This document shows, piece after piece, positions 52,609 to 60,890 of a stretch of DNA of 64,000 nucleotides; the stretch's first letter is position 1, and the number at the start of each line of letters is the position of its first letter. The stretch spans positions 186,001 through 250,000 of the forward strand of contig NZ_SHKS01000009.1 in assembly GCF_004217285.1 (NCBI RefSeq), read 5' to 3'. Made by a program: the position numbers and the translations under genes. The DNA is from Streptomyces sp. BK239 (GTDB lineage Bacteria; Actinomycetota; Actinomycetes; Streptomycetales; Streptomycetaceae). The notes under the pieces are model-generated. The model did not search any database. It was given only the letters and a program-made list of their open reading frames with translations, and was not told the origin of the DNA.

Positions 52609-53039
52609 GCGACGGCAACCGGACGGGCGCCGTCCGCGCCCTGCCCATCGGCGTCAACGCCTACCCGGTCGGCCGCTGTCCGGATCCTCGCTGCCGGCGG
52701 GGAAAGCGATGGCCGAGCCGGTACGCCATGCGGTGTCCCCGGTGTCGCGCCAGATGCAGACGATCTCGGGCGCGGTGCTCATGACGCCATGGAACCAGGG
52801 CCCACTGACAACGCTCCTCTCTGCGCTGCCGCCCCGCCGCGGGGTGAGCTTGTCGAGGTCCAGGTCGATCTCGAACGGCCCTCTTCCACCTCCTCGCCGA
52901 CCGCTCACCGGAAACGGTCCGGGCCCACTTCGAGGACTACTACGAGCGTCCCGTCCCCCTCGACGCCGTCCGCCACCTGCTGGCCGGCCATCCCCTCACC
53001 CCTGCCATCGCCGGGGACCTCAACCCGGGCGTCCTCTGA
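52605..53039 (+). pseudogene. Fourth operon gene disrupted by an internal inversion
   Basis: GTG 52605 overlaps the GrpE-like stop. The first 22 codons (VSDGNRTGAVRALPIGVNAYPV) read normally, then the plus frame turns to Arg/Cys-rich nonsense and stops at 52784. The minus strand from about 52878 to 52671 instead encodes sensible protein (PFEIDLDLDKLTP, STAPEIVCIWRDTGDTAWRTG, GSEDPDSG). From 52881 the plus strand resumes in the original frame (LFHLLADRSPETVRAHFEDYYERPVP) to a stop at 53039. Reversing 52671-52878 joins all three parts into one 144-codon frame. The family is unknown to me. It is either a pseudogene, an invertible switch or an assembly artefact. Confidence 0.75.
52671..52880. other. 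Inverted DNA segment of about 208 bp
   Basis: GGCCG (52671-52675) and CGGCC (52876-52880) mark the ends of the segment whose coding sense is reversed relative to its flanks. The exact breakpoints cannot be fixed; both 52671-52878 and 52672-52880 restore the frame on paper. The terminal repeats are only 5 bp, too short for a typical site-specific invertase. Confidence 0.6.
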
Positions 53040-53077
53040 GGAACGCGTGCACTGCGGTCGGCCGCGGGCAGCGCGCC

Positions 53078-53722
53078 TCATTTGAGGTACGCCAGCACCG
53101 CCAGGACCCTTCGGTTGTCCGCCTCCGAGGGGGGGAGGTCGAGCTTGGTGAAGATGTTGGACGTGTGCTTGATCACCGCGCGTTCGGTGATGACCAGTTC
53201 CTGGGCGATCGCGGCGTTCGAGCGGCCCTCCGCCATCAGGCCGAGGACCTCGCGCTCGCGTGGGGTGAGACGGGAGAGCGGGCCGTCGCGGTGGTACTCC
53301 TTGGCGAAGAGCTTGGCGACCACGTCGGGGTCCATCGCGGTGCCGCCGGACGCGACACGGCGTACCGCGTCCACGAAGCCGTCGGGGTCGAAGACCCGGT
53401 CCTTGAGGAGGTAGCCGATGCCCCCGCTGCCGTCGGCGAGGAGTTCGCGGGCGTAGAGCTGCTCCACGTACTGGGAGAGGACCAGGACCGGCAGGCCGGG
53501 GATCTGGCGCCGGGCCTCCAGTGCGGCCCGCAGGCCCTCGTCCGTGAACGTCGGCGGAAGCCGGACGTCGACGACGGCGACGTCCGGCTTGTGGTCGAGG
53601 AGGGCCTGGAGCAGTCCGGGCCCGGTGTCCACGGCGGCGACCACCTCGAAGTCGTAGGACTCCAGGAGGCGGACGAGGCCGTCCCGCAGCAGGAAGAGGT
53701 CCTCGGCTAGGACAACACGCAC
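53078..53722 (-). CDS. LuxR-family response regulator
   Basis: This 214-aa NarL-type regulator has a receiver domain (acidic pair in VVLAEDLFLLRDGL, phosphoacceptor in VAVVDVRLPP, lysine in YLLKDRVFDP) and a LuxR helix-turn-helix (LTPREREVLGLMAEGRSNAAIAQELVITERAVIKHTSNIFTKL). GTG 53722 lies inside the end of the kinase gene with a 16-base overlap. A likely binding site is the 18-bp palindrome at 55057-55074, upstream of the kinase gene. Confidence 0.9.
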   Translation of the reverse strand: MRVVLAEDLFLLRDGLVRLLESYDFEVVAAVDTGPGLLQALLDHKPDVAVVDVRLPPTFTDEGLRAALEARRQIPGLPVLVLSQYVEQLYARELLADGSGGIGYLLKDRVFDPDGFVDAVRRVASGGTAMDPDVVAKLFAKEYHRDGPLSRLTPREREVLGLMAEGRSNAAIAQELVITERAVIKHTSNIFTKLDLPPSEADNRRVLAVLAYLK

Positions 53723-54954
53723 GGCAGCTCCATGGTGAGGGTGGTGGGTCCGCCCGGCTTGCTGTTGATGGCGAGGAGGCCGTCGAAGGCGGCGAGCCGG
53801 CGTTCGATGCCGCGCAGCCCGGTGCCGCGCGAGGGGTCGGCGCCGCCCTGGCCGTCGTCGATGACCTGGCCGCGCAGCGCGCCGCCCTCGTACCAGAGGT
53901 CGATGCTCACGGTGTCCGGCGCGGCGTGCTTGGCGGCGTTGGCGAGGGCCTCGGCGACCGCGAAGTACATGGCGGACTCGACGGGCGCCTCGAGGCGGCC
54001 GGGCAGGTCGGCGTTGACGGTGACGTCGAGCGGGCTGTCCATGGCGAGGGCGCGCACCGCGTCGGCGAGGCCGCGGTCGGCGAGCACCGGCGGGTGGATG
54101 CCGCGGACGAGGTCGCGCAGCTCGGTCAGGGCGGCGGCGGAGGCCTTGCGGGTGTCGGCCAGGATGGCGCGGACGGCCTCCGGGTCCTTGCTGAGGAGCT
54201 GCTCGGCGACGCCGAGGTTCATGCCGAGGGCCACCAGCCGGGCCTGCGCCCCGTCGTGCAGATCCCGTTCGATGCGGCGCAGTTCGGCCGCGGAGCTGCT
54301 GACGGCGTCGCTGCGGCTGTCGGTGAGGCGGCGGACGCGCTGGGCGGTGCGGGTGGGGGCGAGCAGGGTGCGGGCGAGGGAGGCGTGGGCGCGCAGCAGG
54401 GCGGGGCCGGTGGTGGGACCTGCGGCGAGGAGGACGGCGCCGAGGGCGGCGCAGTACCAGGCGGACGTGAGGTCGCTGATCTCGATCCACAGGTAGTAGT
54501 TGGTGCCGGCGTCGGCGATGGGGCGGTAGACGGCGGGCATCAGGAGGCCGCCGATCCCGGCGGCGACGAGGGCGAGGGGCATCAGGGCGACGACCACGCC
54601 GACCACGGGGTTGACCAGCATCCAGGCCAGGTCGCGCCAGGTCGCCGGGTCGGTGAGCACCCAGTGGGTGCGCTGCCACTGTCCCTTGAGGCCGGGTCCG
54701 GCGGCGGGCGCGGGGAGGTACGGATTCTCGATCGCGCGGCCCGACCAGCGTTCCGCGGTCCTGCGGGAGGCGTCGGCGACGGCCCGTACGGCGACGGCGA
54801 GCGCCGGGACGAGCAGGACGCCCAGGCCGATGCCGATGAGCGAGACCGCCGTCAGGAAGAGGCATAAGAGGACGAGTTCCGCGATCGCGAGACCGAGGAC
54901 GGTCACTCCTTTGCCCACGGCGCGGAGGCCGGTGCGGATGTTCAGGTTGTCCAC
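53707..54954 (-). CDS. Sensor histidine kinase
   Basis: The 415-aa kinase has an N-terminal membrane sensor domain with four hydrophobic segments (about residues 15-215, of the PF13796-like kind: VTVLGLAIAELVLLCLFLTAV first), a HisKA_3 helix with the phosphorylated His in ERDLHDGAQARLVALGM and an HATPase domain (FAVAEALANAAKHAAPDTV, VIDDGQGGADPSRGTGLRGIERR). GTG 54954 (VDNLNIRTGL) is chosen over an upstream frame that lacks homology. It is the first gene of a two-gene operon with the response regulator. Confidence 0.9.
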   Translation of the reverse strand: MDNLNIRTGLRAVGKGVTVLGLAIAELVLLCLFLTAVSLIGIGLGVLLVPALAVAVRAVADASRRTAERWSGRAIENPYLPAPAAGPGLKGQWQRTHWVLTDPATWRDLAWMLVNPVVGVVVALMPLALVAAGIGGLLMPAVYRPIADAGTNYYLWIEISDLTSAWYCAALGAVLLAAGPTTGPALLRAHASLARTLLAPTRTAQRVRRLTDSRSDAVSSSAAELRRIERDLHDGAQARLVALGMNLGVAEQLLSKDPEAVRAILADTRKASAAALTELRDLVRGIHPPVLADRGLADAVRALAMDSPLDVTVNADLPGRLEAPVESAMYFAVAEALANAAKHAAPDTVSIDLWYEGGALRGQVIDDGQGGADPSRGTGLRGIERRLAAFDGLLAINSKPGGPTTLTMELPCVLS

Positions 54955-55056
54955 GGTCGTCCCGTTCCCCTCTGTGCACGGCTCCCTGCCGTGATGATGC
55001 CCTGAGTCTTCTCCCTGTGGACACCGTGCGCAGGGGACGTGGGTCCCGTCCGCGAC

Positions 55057-55074
55057 GGTGTACCCAGGTACACC
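55057..55074. promoter_or_regulatory. 18-bp perfect palindrome, probable response-regulator site
   Basis: GGTGTACC-CA-GGTACACC lies 103 bases upstream of the kinase gene and 57 bases upstream of the divergent serine hydrolase gene. A second dyad CCACC-GG-GGTGG follows at 55083-55094. The position suggests that one regulator controls both directions. Confidence 0.6.
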
Positions 55075-55130
55075 CCGGAACGCCACCGGGGTGGCTGTCC
55101 CGTCCTCGCCGTGACGGCTTGGCTGTATCC

Positions 55131-57071
55131 ATGACGAAGCGACTGCGACTGCGACTGCGGCACCTGCTCCTCCCGCTCTGCGTGCCGCTGCTGCTGGCGG
55201 GTGGCGCCGGCACCGCCGCCGCGACGCCGGCGGTCCGGGCGGAGACCCGCGCCTCGTCCGAACTCCCCGCGGCCTCCGGCCCGGCCGGTCTCACGGGGGC
55301 GGTCGACGCGCTCGTACGCAAGCAGCTCGCCGACTACCGGATCCCCGGCGCGTCGGTGGTGGTCGTCGAGCACGGCCGGCCGGTCCTCACGAAGGGGTAC
55401 GGCGTCGCCGACGCGGCCTCGGGGACCCCGGTGGACCCCCGGCGCACGGGGTTCTTCCTGGCCTCCGACGCCAAGCTGTTCACGGCCGTCGCGGTCCTGC
55501 AGCAGGTGGAGCGCGGTCGCCTCGACCTGTCGGCCGACGTCAACCGCTACCTCACGACCTTCAAGGTGAAGGACACGTATCCGGGGCACCCCGTGACGGT
55601 ACGCGATCTCCTCACGCACACGGCGGGCTTCGACAACAACATCATCGGGCGGGCCGCCACCCGGCCCGAGGACGTGCGCCCGCTCGGCGAGAGCCTCGCC
55701 GCGCACCAGCCGCGTCGGGTGCGTCCGCCGGGTGAGGTCGCCAGCTACGACAATTACGGTGTGGCGCTGGCCGGTTACCTGGTCGAGACGGTGACGGGCA
55801 CGCCGTTCGCCACCTACCTGGACCGGTCGGTGCTGCGGCCGCTCGGGATGACGCGGACCAGCTTCGCCCAGCCGCACCCCCCAGCGATCGCGGCGGACCT
55901 CGCCCGCGGCCACCGACCGGAGGGCGGCCACCAGCGGGTCCAGGACGGGCAGTACGGCGACTGGTCCCCGACCGGCGCGGGCGCGGTCACCACGGCGGCC
56001 GACATGGGCCGGCTGCTCGGCGCGCTGCTCGACGGCGGCGGTCCGGTGCTCACCCGGCGCTCGGCCGACGCCCTGATGAAGCGCCAGTTCGGGAACGACG
56101 ACCGGCTGCCCGGCCTCGGCTACATCCTGGAGGAGCGTGAACGGGACGGGATGCGGATGCTGGTCAAGGACGGTGACCTGCCCGGCTTCCACGGCAACCT
56201 GGCCCTGCTGCCGGACCGGGACGCGGCGGTGTACGTCGTCTACGACGGCGACGGCGAGAACGGCGTCGCCGCCTATGCGGGGCAGGAGGTCGTGGACCGC
56301 TTCGCCGACCACTTCGGAGTCGCGGCCGCCGCCCGCCGCTCCGTCTCGACGGCCGACGTCACGCCGTACGAGGGCGAGTACCGCTCGACGCGTACGAGTG
56401 CCTCGGAGCTGACCCGGGTGAGCGCCCTGATCGGCTCGGTCCGGGTGAGCGCGGGCGAGGGCGCGACGCTGACCACGACGGGGCTGTCCCGCAACCCCGA
56501 GGTGAGCGAGCGGCACTGGGTGCAGCTGAGTCCGGGGCTCTTCCAGGAGCGGGGCGGCCAGGACCGGATCGCCTTCCGCGACGGGCGCCTCTCGGTCGCC
56601 TCCGACGCCTCCGTCACCTACGAGCGGCTGCCCTGGTACCTCTCCCCCGCGCTGCACCAGCGGGTGCTGCTCGGCTCGCTGGGCTTCCTCGCCCTGACGG
56701 TGCTCGCGCTGCCGGTGCTCGCCCTGGTGCGCCGCCGCTCGCCGGGCGCGCCGGCCGGGGCACGCGCGGCCAAGCTGCTGCTGTGGACGTCCGGTGCGCT
56801 GATCATCGCGGCGACGGTCTGCTTCATGCTGCTGTCCGCCGATCCCAACGCCCTCAACCGCACGATCATCGTCGGCGACTCGCCGCTGCTGACCGCGGTC
56901 CCGGCGCTGACCGGCGTCGCGCTGGCGACCACGGGCGCCATGGTCGTGTGCGCGTTCCTCGCGTGGCGGCGGCGCTGGTGGCGGGTGACCGGCCGGGTGC
57001 ACTACACGTGCAGCACGCTGGCGGCGCTGGTCTTCCTCGGGGTGGCCGCCTCGTACCGGATGGTGGGCTAG
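55131..57071 (+). CDS. Beta-lactamase-fold serine hydrolase with C-terminal membrane domain
   Basis: This 646-aa protein has a signal peptide (basic start, then HLLLPLCVPLLLAGGAGTAAA), a class C beta-lactamase/D-Ala-D-Ala peptidase domain (about residues 55-390) with SxxK as SDAK and YxN as YDN, a beta-barrel-like region (about 400-500), and at the C-terminus three to four membrane helices (for instance VLLGSLGFLALTVLALPVLALV). It is an extracytoplasmic hydrolase anchored by its C-terminus; substrates may be peptidoglycan peptides or D-amino acid peptides. ATG 55131 has no clear ribosome binding site. It is divergent from the two-component genes and likely under their control. Confidence 0.85.
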   Translation: MTKRLRLRLRHLLLPLCVPLLLAGGAGTAAATPAVRAETRASSELPAASGPAGLTGAVDALVRKQLADYRIPGASVVVVEHGRPVLTKGYGVADAASGTPVDPRRTGFFLASDAKLFTAVAVLQQVERGRLDLSADVNRYLTTFKVKDTYPGHPVTVRDLLTHTAGFDNNIIGRAATRPEDVRPLGESLAAHQPRRVRPPGEVASYDNYGVALAGYLVETVTGTPFATYLDRSVLRPLGMTRTSFAQPHPPAIAADLARGHRPEGGHQRVQDGQYGDWSPTGAGAVTTAADMGRLLGALLDGGGPVLTRRSADALMKRQFGNDDRLPGLGYILEERERDGMRMLVKDGDLPGFHGNLALLPDRDAAVYVVYDGDGENGVAAYAGQEVVDRFADHFGVAAAARRSVSTADVTPYEGEYRSTRTSASELTRVSALIGSVRVSAGEGATLTTTGLSRNPEVSERHWVQLSPGLFQERGGQDRIAFRDGRLSVASDASVTYERLPWYLSPALHQRVLLGSLGFLALTVLALPVLALVRRRSPGAPAGARAAKLLLWTSGALIIAATVCFMLLSADPNALNRTIIVGDSPLLTAVPALTGVALATTGAMVVCAFLAWRRRWWRVTGRVHYTCSTLAALVFLGVAASYRMVG

Positions 57072-57120
57072 GGCGTGTCGCGCAAGTCCCTTCATGATCG
57101 CTCCTTCCTCGGACGCGGGA

Positions 57121-57150
57121 GGGCCCGGGCGGGAGAACCCGCCCGGGCCC
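57121..57150. terminator. Strong bidirectional hairpin terminator
   Basis: A perfect 13-bp stem (GGGCCCGGGCGGG with its complement) closes an AGAA loop between the serine hydrolase and the converging sbnB-like gene. It marks the left border of the biosynthetic cluster. Confidence 0.85.
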
Positions 57151-57172
57151 CGTCGTGCGTGGGGGTGGTGGA

Positions 57173-58180
57173 CTACCAGCGGCTGGTCTCGCCGAAGAAG
57201 TCCGCGATCTCCACGGCCTCGCCCGCCGCGCGCGCCGCGCGGAAGACGTGCAGGCCGACGGCGAGGTCGAGGACGCCGAGGCCGAACGGCGAGAAGACGA
57301 CCGGCTTGTCGTCGCCGGTGGTCACCTCGCCCTGGATGAACTGGGCGAGCGTGCCGGTGACGAAGTGCCGGTCGCCGTACTTCTGTTCCGCGAGGTGCGG
57401 CGAGGTGTTGGCCTTCAGGCAGTGCTCGACGTCGTCGAGGATGTTGTACGCCCCCTCGATCAGCTCCGGGCCGATGTCCCGCAGCGAGATGTTGAGGACG
57501 ACCTGGCCGGGCGCGAAGGCGCTCGGGTCGGTGATGTACGGCTCGGCGGCGGTGGTGGCGAGGACGACCACGTCGGCGCCGGTGAGGGCGGCGGAGAGGT
57601 CGGACTCGGTGCCGGCCGGGTAGCCGAGGGCGTCCGTCGCGTGGGCGGCGAGCGCGGCGCCGTACTCCTCGTTCTTGTCGTGGACGGTGACCGAGGCGAC
57701 CTGCCAGTCGCGGGACGCGAAGAACTCCAGGATGTTGCGGGCGATGATGCCCGCGCCGACGACGGTCAGCTTCCCGGCGGTGCGCCCGCCGGTGAGCCGC
57801 TCCGCGGCGAGGACCGCGGAGGCGGCCGTGCGGGCGGCGCTGATCTGCGAGGCCTCCAGGCAGGCGAAGGGGTAGCCGGTCTCGTGGTCGTTGAGCAGCA
57901 GGGCCGCCGAGGCGCGCGGTATGCCGCGCTCGATGTTGGCGGGGAAGCTGCTGATCCACTTGATGCCGGAGACGTCGGCGCCGGCGCCCAGGTGCGCGGG
58001 GAGCGCGATGATGCGGGCGTCGGGCTTCTCGGGGAAGCGGAGGAAGTAGCTGTCGGGGTTCACCGTGTCGCCCGCGTGGTGGGCGAGGTAGGTGTCGCGG
58101 ACGACGTCGACGATGTCCTGGCGGGAGGCCGAGATGATCTCCCGCGCGGTCTTGCCGCCGACGACGCTGAACTCGTACAT
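57173..58180 (-). CDS. sbnB: SbnB-like enzyme, 2,3-diaminopropionate biosynthesis
   Basis: This 335-aa member of the ornithine cyclodeaminase/mu-crystallin family has an NAD-binding Rossmann motif (LTVVGAGIIARNILEFF) and the substrate region (GIKWISSFPANIERGIPRASAALLLND). In the SbnA/SbnB pathway of staphyloferrin B, SbnB oxidises N-(1-amino-1-carboxy-2-ethyl)-glutamate to release L-2,3-diaminopropionate and 2-oxoglutarate. The SbnA-like gene in this window (62699-63679) supports that role over ornithine cyclodeamination. VioK/CmnK-type enzymes in tuberactinomycin clusters are relatives. It lies 84 bases after the MMPL exporter gene on the same strand. Confidence 0.88.
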   Translation of the reverse strand: MYEFSVVGGKTAREIISASRQDIVDVVRDTYLAHHAGDTVNPDSYFLRFPEKPDARIIALPAHLGAGADVSGIKWISSFPANIERGIPRASAALLLNDHETGYPFACLEASQISAARTAASAVLAAERLTGGRTAGKLTVVGAGIIARNILEFFASRDWQVASVTVHDKNEEYGAALAAHATDALGYPAGTESDLSAALTGADVVVLATTAAEPYITDPSAFAPGQVVLNISLRDIGPELIEGAYNILDDVEHCLKANTSPHLAEQKYGDRHFVTGTLAQFIQGEVTTGDDKPVVFSPFGLGVLDLAVGLHVFRAARAAGEAVEIADFFGETSRW

Positions 58181-58264
58181 GGAGGAAGGTCCTTGAGATC
58201 GTGAGCGGATGGGAGGGTGCGGGCCGCCGTCGCTCGGCGGCCCGCGAGGGTGTGCTCGCCCGGC

Positions 58265-60517
58265 TCAGCGGCCGGCGAGGGTGTGCTCGTCCGACGCGGT
58301 CTGCCGGTGCGCGGAGGACGCGGCGTGCTTCGGGGCCGGGGCCGGCGCCTCCTCGCCGTGCGAGAGCTCGGGGAGCCACTTCAGCCAGGAGGGCAGCCAC
58401 CAGTTGGACCGGCCGAGCAGGGCCATGACGGCGGGCAGCAGGACGGCGCGCACGAGGGTGGCGTCGAGCAGGACCGCGACGGCGAGGCCGACGCCGAGCT
58501 GCTTGAAGTCCTGCATGGACAGGGTGCCGAAGACCGCGAAGACGGCGACCATGATGAGTCCGGCGCTGGTGACGACGCCGGCGGTGGAGCGGATGCCGTG
58601 GGCGACGGCGGCGCGGTTGCCGACGCCCTGGTCGTAGGCCTCGCGGATCCGGGAGACCACGAAGACGTGGTAGTCCATCGACAGGCCGAAGAGGACGACG
58701 AAGACGAAGAGCGGCATCCAGGACTCGATGGCGCCGACGGCTGTCGTGCCGACCAGTTCGTCGCCCCAGCCCTTCTGGAAGACCGCGGTCATCACGCCGT
58801 AGGCGGCGAGCACGGACAGGAGGTTGAGGACGATCGAGGTGGTGGCGATGACCGGGGAGCGGAAGCAGAGCAGCATCAGCAGGAAGCTGACGCCCATCAC
58901 GAAGGCGAAGACGGGCACGATCGACGACTTGAGCTGGTCGTTGTAGTCGGTCGAGAAGGCGAGGTCGCCGCCGACCAGCGCCTGGTCCGCCGCGTCCTTG
59001 GTCAGGGTGGCGGGGATGATGTCGGCGCGGAGCGCCTCCAGGGCGCGGACGGAGGTGGCGTTGCGGCCGTCGCCGGCGAGCGGCGCGCTGATCACCGCGA
59101 TGTCCTCGTCCTTGTGGACGCTGACCTCGACGGGGTTCTTGACGTGGCCGGAGGCGAGGGCGCGCTGCTTGAAGCCGGCGATGGCGGAGGTGGCCCCGGG
59201 GGAGGTGACGTCGGCGGTCTTGAAGACGATCTGGGCCGGCGCCGGGGCGCCGGGGAAGACGTTCTCGATCCGCCGGGCGGTCTCGGCGGTGACGTTGTCG
59301 GCGGGCAGCAGCTGGTCGAAGCCGAGCTTCTCGGTCTTCATGGACAGCGCCGGCGAGGCGAGGGCGAGGAGGAACACGACGCCGAGGACGGCGAAGACGG
59401 CGGGCGCCTTCAGGACCGCGCCGAGCAGCCGGCCCGGCTTCTCGCCCGCGGTGCGGACGACGGCCTTGCGGCGCAGGCCCGGGATCCGGCCGGCGTCGAT
59501 CTTGTCGCCGAGCATCGCCATCACGGCCGGCAGCACCGTCATGGAGCCGAGCACCGCGATGAGGACGACCTCGATGGTGGCGATGGCGAAGCCCTCGAAG
59601 ACCGTGAGACCGGAGAGGAACATGCCGGCCATGGCGACGGCCACCGTGATGCCGGAGATCAGCACCGAGCGGCCTGAGGTCGCGGCGGCGATGCGCAGCG
59701 CGCTCTCCTTGTCGCGGCCGGCGGCGCGCTCCTCGCGCTCGCGGCGGATGTAGAAGAGGCAGTAGTCGACGCCGACGGCGAGGCCCATCAGGAGCAGCAC
59801 CGAGTTGGTCATGGCGTCGACCGGGACGAGCTGGCTGGAGAGCGCGAGCAGGCCCATGGCGGCGACGCACGCGGTGATGGCGAGGACCAGCGGCAGGACG
59901 GCGGCGAGGAGCGCGCCGAACACGACGAGCAGGATGCCGAGGGCGACGGGCACGGCGGTGTACTCGGCGCGGGTGAAGTCCTCGCCGAGGGAGTCGTTGA
60001 TGCCCTTGAGGCCGCTGGCGGCGCCGTACTGGCCGAGGGTGACGGCGGGGTGGGCCTCGTCGGCCTTCGCCAACGCGTCGACGACGGGCTGGATGCGGTC
60101 GGCGGCCGTGTCCGGGTCGCCCTTGACCGCGAACTGGATCAGCGCGTCGTGCTTGTCCTCGGAGACCGCGCCGGTCTTGTACGGGTCGCCGATGTTCTGT
60201 GCGAGGCCGGTGCCGTCCACGGCGGTGATGGCGTCGGCGACGGCCTTCTTGAACTCGGGGTCGGCGGCGGTGAGGTCGCCGCTGTGGACGAGGACCATCT
60301 CGGGCGCCGGGGTCTTGATGCCGGCGTCGACGAGGACGCGGGCGGCGCGTCCCGACTCCCCGGTGCCGTAGTCGGCCTCGGTCAGGCTCTGCTGCCCCGC
60401 CATGCCGCCGAGGACCGTGAGCGCGATGACGGCGAAGAGCCATCCGAAAAGTGCGGTCTTGCGGTGCCGGGCGCTCCAGGCGCCCAGCGAAGCCGCCAGA
60501 TTTCGTTGCCTTGCCAT
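58265..60517 (-). CDS. MMPL/RND family transporter
   Basis: The 750-aa exporter has 12 predicted membrane helices in two halves, each preceded by a large extracytoplasmic loop. Characteristic segments are LLMGLAVGVDYCLFYIRRERE in the first half and VVLFGLSMDYHVFVVSRIREAYDQG in the second, where the Asp-Tyr pairs belong to the proton relay of MmpL proteins. It ends with a short Ala/Pro-rich tail. In an NRPS cluster it most likely exports the peptide product or gives self-resistance. ATG 60517 follows GGGAGAGGT. It is divergent from the DrrAB-type genes. Confidence 0.9.
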   Translation of the reverse strand: MARQRNLAASLGAWSARHRKTALFGWLFAVIALTVLGGMAGQQSLTEADYGTGESGRAARVLVDAGIKTPAPEMVLVHSGDLTAADPEFKKAVADAITAVDGTGLAQNIGDPYKTGAVSEDKHDALIQFAVKGDPDTAADRIQPVVDALAKADEAHPAVTLGQYGAASGLKGINDSLGEDFTRAEYTAVPVALGILLVVFGALLAAVLPLVLAITACVAAMGLLALSSQLVPVDAMTNSVLLLMGLAVGVDYCLFYIRREREERAAGRDKESALRIAAATSGRSVLISGITVAVAMAGMFLSGLTVFEGFAIATIEVVLIAVLGSMTVLPAVMAMLGDKIDAGRIPGLRRKAVVRTAGEKPGRLLGAVLKAPAVFAVLGVVFLLALASPALSMKTEKLGFDQLLPADNVTAETARRIENVFPGAPAPAQIVFKTADVTSPGATSAIAGFKQRALASGHVKNPVEVSVHKDEDIAVISAPLAGDGRNATSVRALEALRADIIPATLTKDAADQALVGGDLAFSTDYNDQLKSSIVPVFAFVMGVSFLLMLLCFRSPVIATTSIVLNLLSVLAAYGVMTAVFQKGWGDELVGTTAVGAIESWMPLFVFVVLFGLSMDYHVFVVSRIREAYDQGVGNRAAVAHGIRSTAGVVTSAGLIMVAVFAVFGTLSMQDFKQLGVGLAVAVLLDATLVRAVLLPAVMALLGRSNWWLPSWLKWLPELSHGEEAPAPAPKHAASSAHRQTASDEHTLAGR

Positions 60518-60890
60518 TACCTCTCCCAGTGGGACGTCAGCGGGGGACCCTTGATGAGCGACGTCTCTCACTGTAGATATCCGCAGCCTTTCTCCTTCCT
60601 TCTGTTTTTGGCAGTTGAATGCCGCTGCAGCATCCTGCCAGCCGGCCTGCGACGGGGTCTGCAGCATGTTGCAGCGGCAGCCTGTGGCCAGCTGGAGCGG
60701 CGTGATCCGGCCATCGCGCCGGTTAGGTTCCTTCTCGTCGGGAGTTGTCCGGACGGCGTGGACCGCGATGCGTCCGCCGGCCGTCATCCATTCAGTCGGA
60801 ACCCCGCCCTGCATTTACCCACATCACCGATTCGATCCCCAGTACACAACCAGCCAACCAATTCACCTGAGGCGTGAAAGGGGGAATTCC
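60518..60890. promoter_or_regulatory. Divergent control region of the NRPS cluster
   Basis: This 373-base gap separates the leftward MMPL/sbnB and rightward drrA/drrB/sbnA/NRPS transcripts. It contains GCCGCTGCAGCAT (60621-60633) and its near-complement ATGTTGCAGCGGC (60666-60678), the direct repeat CTGCAGCAT (60625 and 60659), and a 16-base near-palindrome CTGCAGCATGTTGCAG (60659-60674). These are good candidates for a cluster regulator's operator. No regulator gene is seen within the window, so it should lie to the right. Confidence 0.55.

Noticed and set aside
52605..52676. Start of a caspase-family gene, suggested by RALPIGVNAYP resembling the RALLIGVNxY strand.
   Set aside because: The proline breaks the strand pattern, and re-inversion of the neighbouring segment extends this start into a different 144-aa protein without a caspase His-Cys pair.
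54942..60443. An 1833-codon open frame on the minus strand across the serine hydrolase, sbnB and MMPL genes.
   Set aside because: Its translation is Arg/Pro/His-rich nonsense, and it crosses three genes with clear domains, a strong terminator and both strands.
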